A stretch of DNA of 64,000 nt, taken from NCBI RefSeq assembly GCF_963678635.1, contig NC_087064.1, forward strand, positions 33,332,369 to 33,396,368, written 5' to 3'. Under the pieces are notes generated by a model that saw nothing but the letters and a program-made list of their open reading frames with translations, ran no database searches and was not told where the DNA came from. Of this stretch, positions 63,231 through 64,000 are shown in pieces. The stretch's first letter is position 1. The number at the start of each line of letters is the position of its first letter. The DNA comes from Symsagittifera roscoffensis. Lineage: Eukaryota > Xenacoelomorpha > Acoela > Convolutidae. Made by a program: the position numbers and the translations under genes.

Positions 63231-64000
63231 CTTTTTTCCAGCTCCTGTGAAATATACAGACTGAACAATCCAATTTTTGATGTGATATTCTGTAGACTTA
63301 GGTTGGAATTCGAATATTGCTAGACTCACGTTTCCTATGTGTTGTCGACAAAACATCTTGTAAAAAACTTTCTCGTTTTTTTTTCAAAACTTTCCCATTT
63401 CTTTAACTTTTTTTGAGTGTGTATCAGTATATATCCATGGTTTTAGTGTGTATTTCCTCCTCTGTTTGTGGTTTTAATAATAATTTAATAGAAAAAGGTC
63501 AAGGATAAGTAAAAACGAGCTCAATGAGAGATTTGATGAAATGTTTGATGAGTTGAATCAATTTATCAGTCTAATAAGGTTATTATTAACTTCCATGTAG
63601 TATCACCTTAATTCATTAAAACAATTCTAAGTTTATTTATTTTGTTTTTTGAGATATCAAAATAATTAGGTCAACTTTTGATATAAAACGCTTATTCAGT
63701 TGATAGTTTTCGAGTGTTTTTTCAAGATTTTTTTCTCATGCGAGTTTTCATTCTTCCGACCGTTTGAAAAAATGTTGAAGAAAACAGTATTTCGACGTGT
63801 TTCCGTTTTTTTTCCTTTTGATTTCCAAACAAAAACAAGTACAACAAACAATTATTGAAATGATTGGAGAGATATACCAAAAGGGAAGCCATTTCAGTCG
63901 TGATTCGAACAAAATTTAAAAAGTTTTCAAAAAAAATTTTTTCTCAGAAATTAGAAAAAATGGTTCAAAAATTTAAAATTTAATTTTGAGCAAATAAACA
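63231..64000. other. No recognised feature
   Basis: AT-rich end of the window without coding signal or an assigned repeat. Confidence 0.4.

Overview
The window is nuclear DNA from a metazoan, most likely a marine or other aquatic invertebrate. It is AT-rich, has GT-AG introns, and carries parts of three animal-type genes in a large excess of transposon-derived sequence. The species cannot be named from the sequence.

Host genes. (1) At 5084-5294 (+) is what looks like the last exon of an ADA2/ADGF-type adenosine deaminase; no other exon of it was found. (2) From 48088 down to 11844 (-) I assembled a 15-exon gene, using splice sites and reading phase at every junction. Its predicted product of about 1,228 residues starts with 7-8 hydrophobic segments and continues into a very long, low-complexity tail rich in R-R-x-S motifs. 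I do not recognise the family. (3) At 52979-58739 (+) is a complete three-exon ABCG2-type half-transporter of 663 residues.

Mobile DNA. The first 3.1 kb holds a broken Ty3/gypsy retroelement (gag start, integrase, no reverse transcriptase). The most unusual object is a 9,046-bp element at 19567-28612, lying in sense orientation inside the 14.6-kb intron 8 of the 15-exon gene. It has a perfect 27-bp terminal inverted repeat, starts TG and ends CA, and is flanked by a 4-bp AAAG duplication. On its minus strand, in order, it carries the C-terminal part of a Ty3-type integrase, two short hydrophobic ORFs, a 377-codon ORF with no AUG, an 871-residue envelope-like glycoprotein, and a 602-residue ORF whose AUG overlaps the glycoprotein stop (ATGA). 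No LTR-like direct repeats were seen. It could be a deleted retroelement, or a terminal-inverted-repeat transposon that uses a retroviral-type integrase and carries an envelope gene.

The rest is dominated by short non-autonomous repeats: hAT-like MITEs beginning CAGGGGCGGAT, a ~540-bp family with hairpins at both ends (about 14 copies), a family with CATTACGAGGCCAA termini, at least two foldback families built from palindromic repeat units inside short GC-rich inverted ends, and a dispersed family containing a TATA-like motif. Several are nested, so relative ages can be read. Stretches with nothing recognisable are listed as such.
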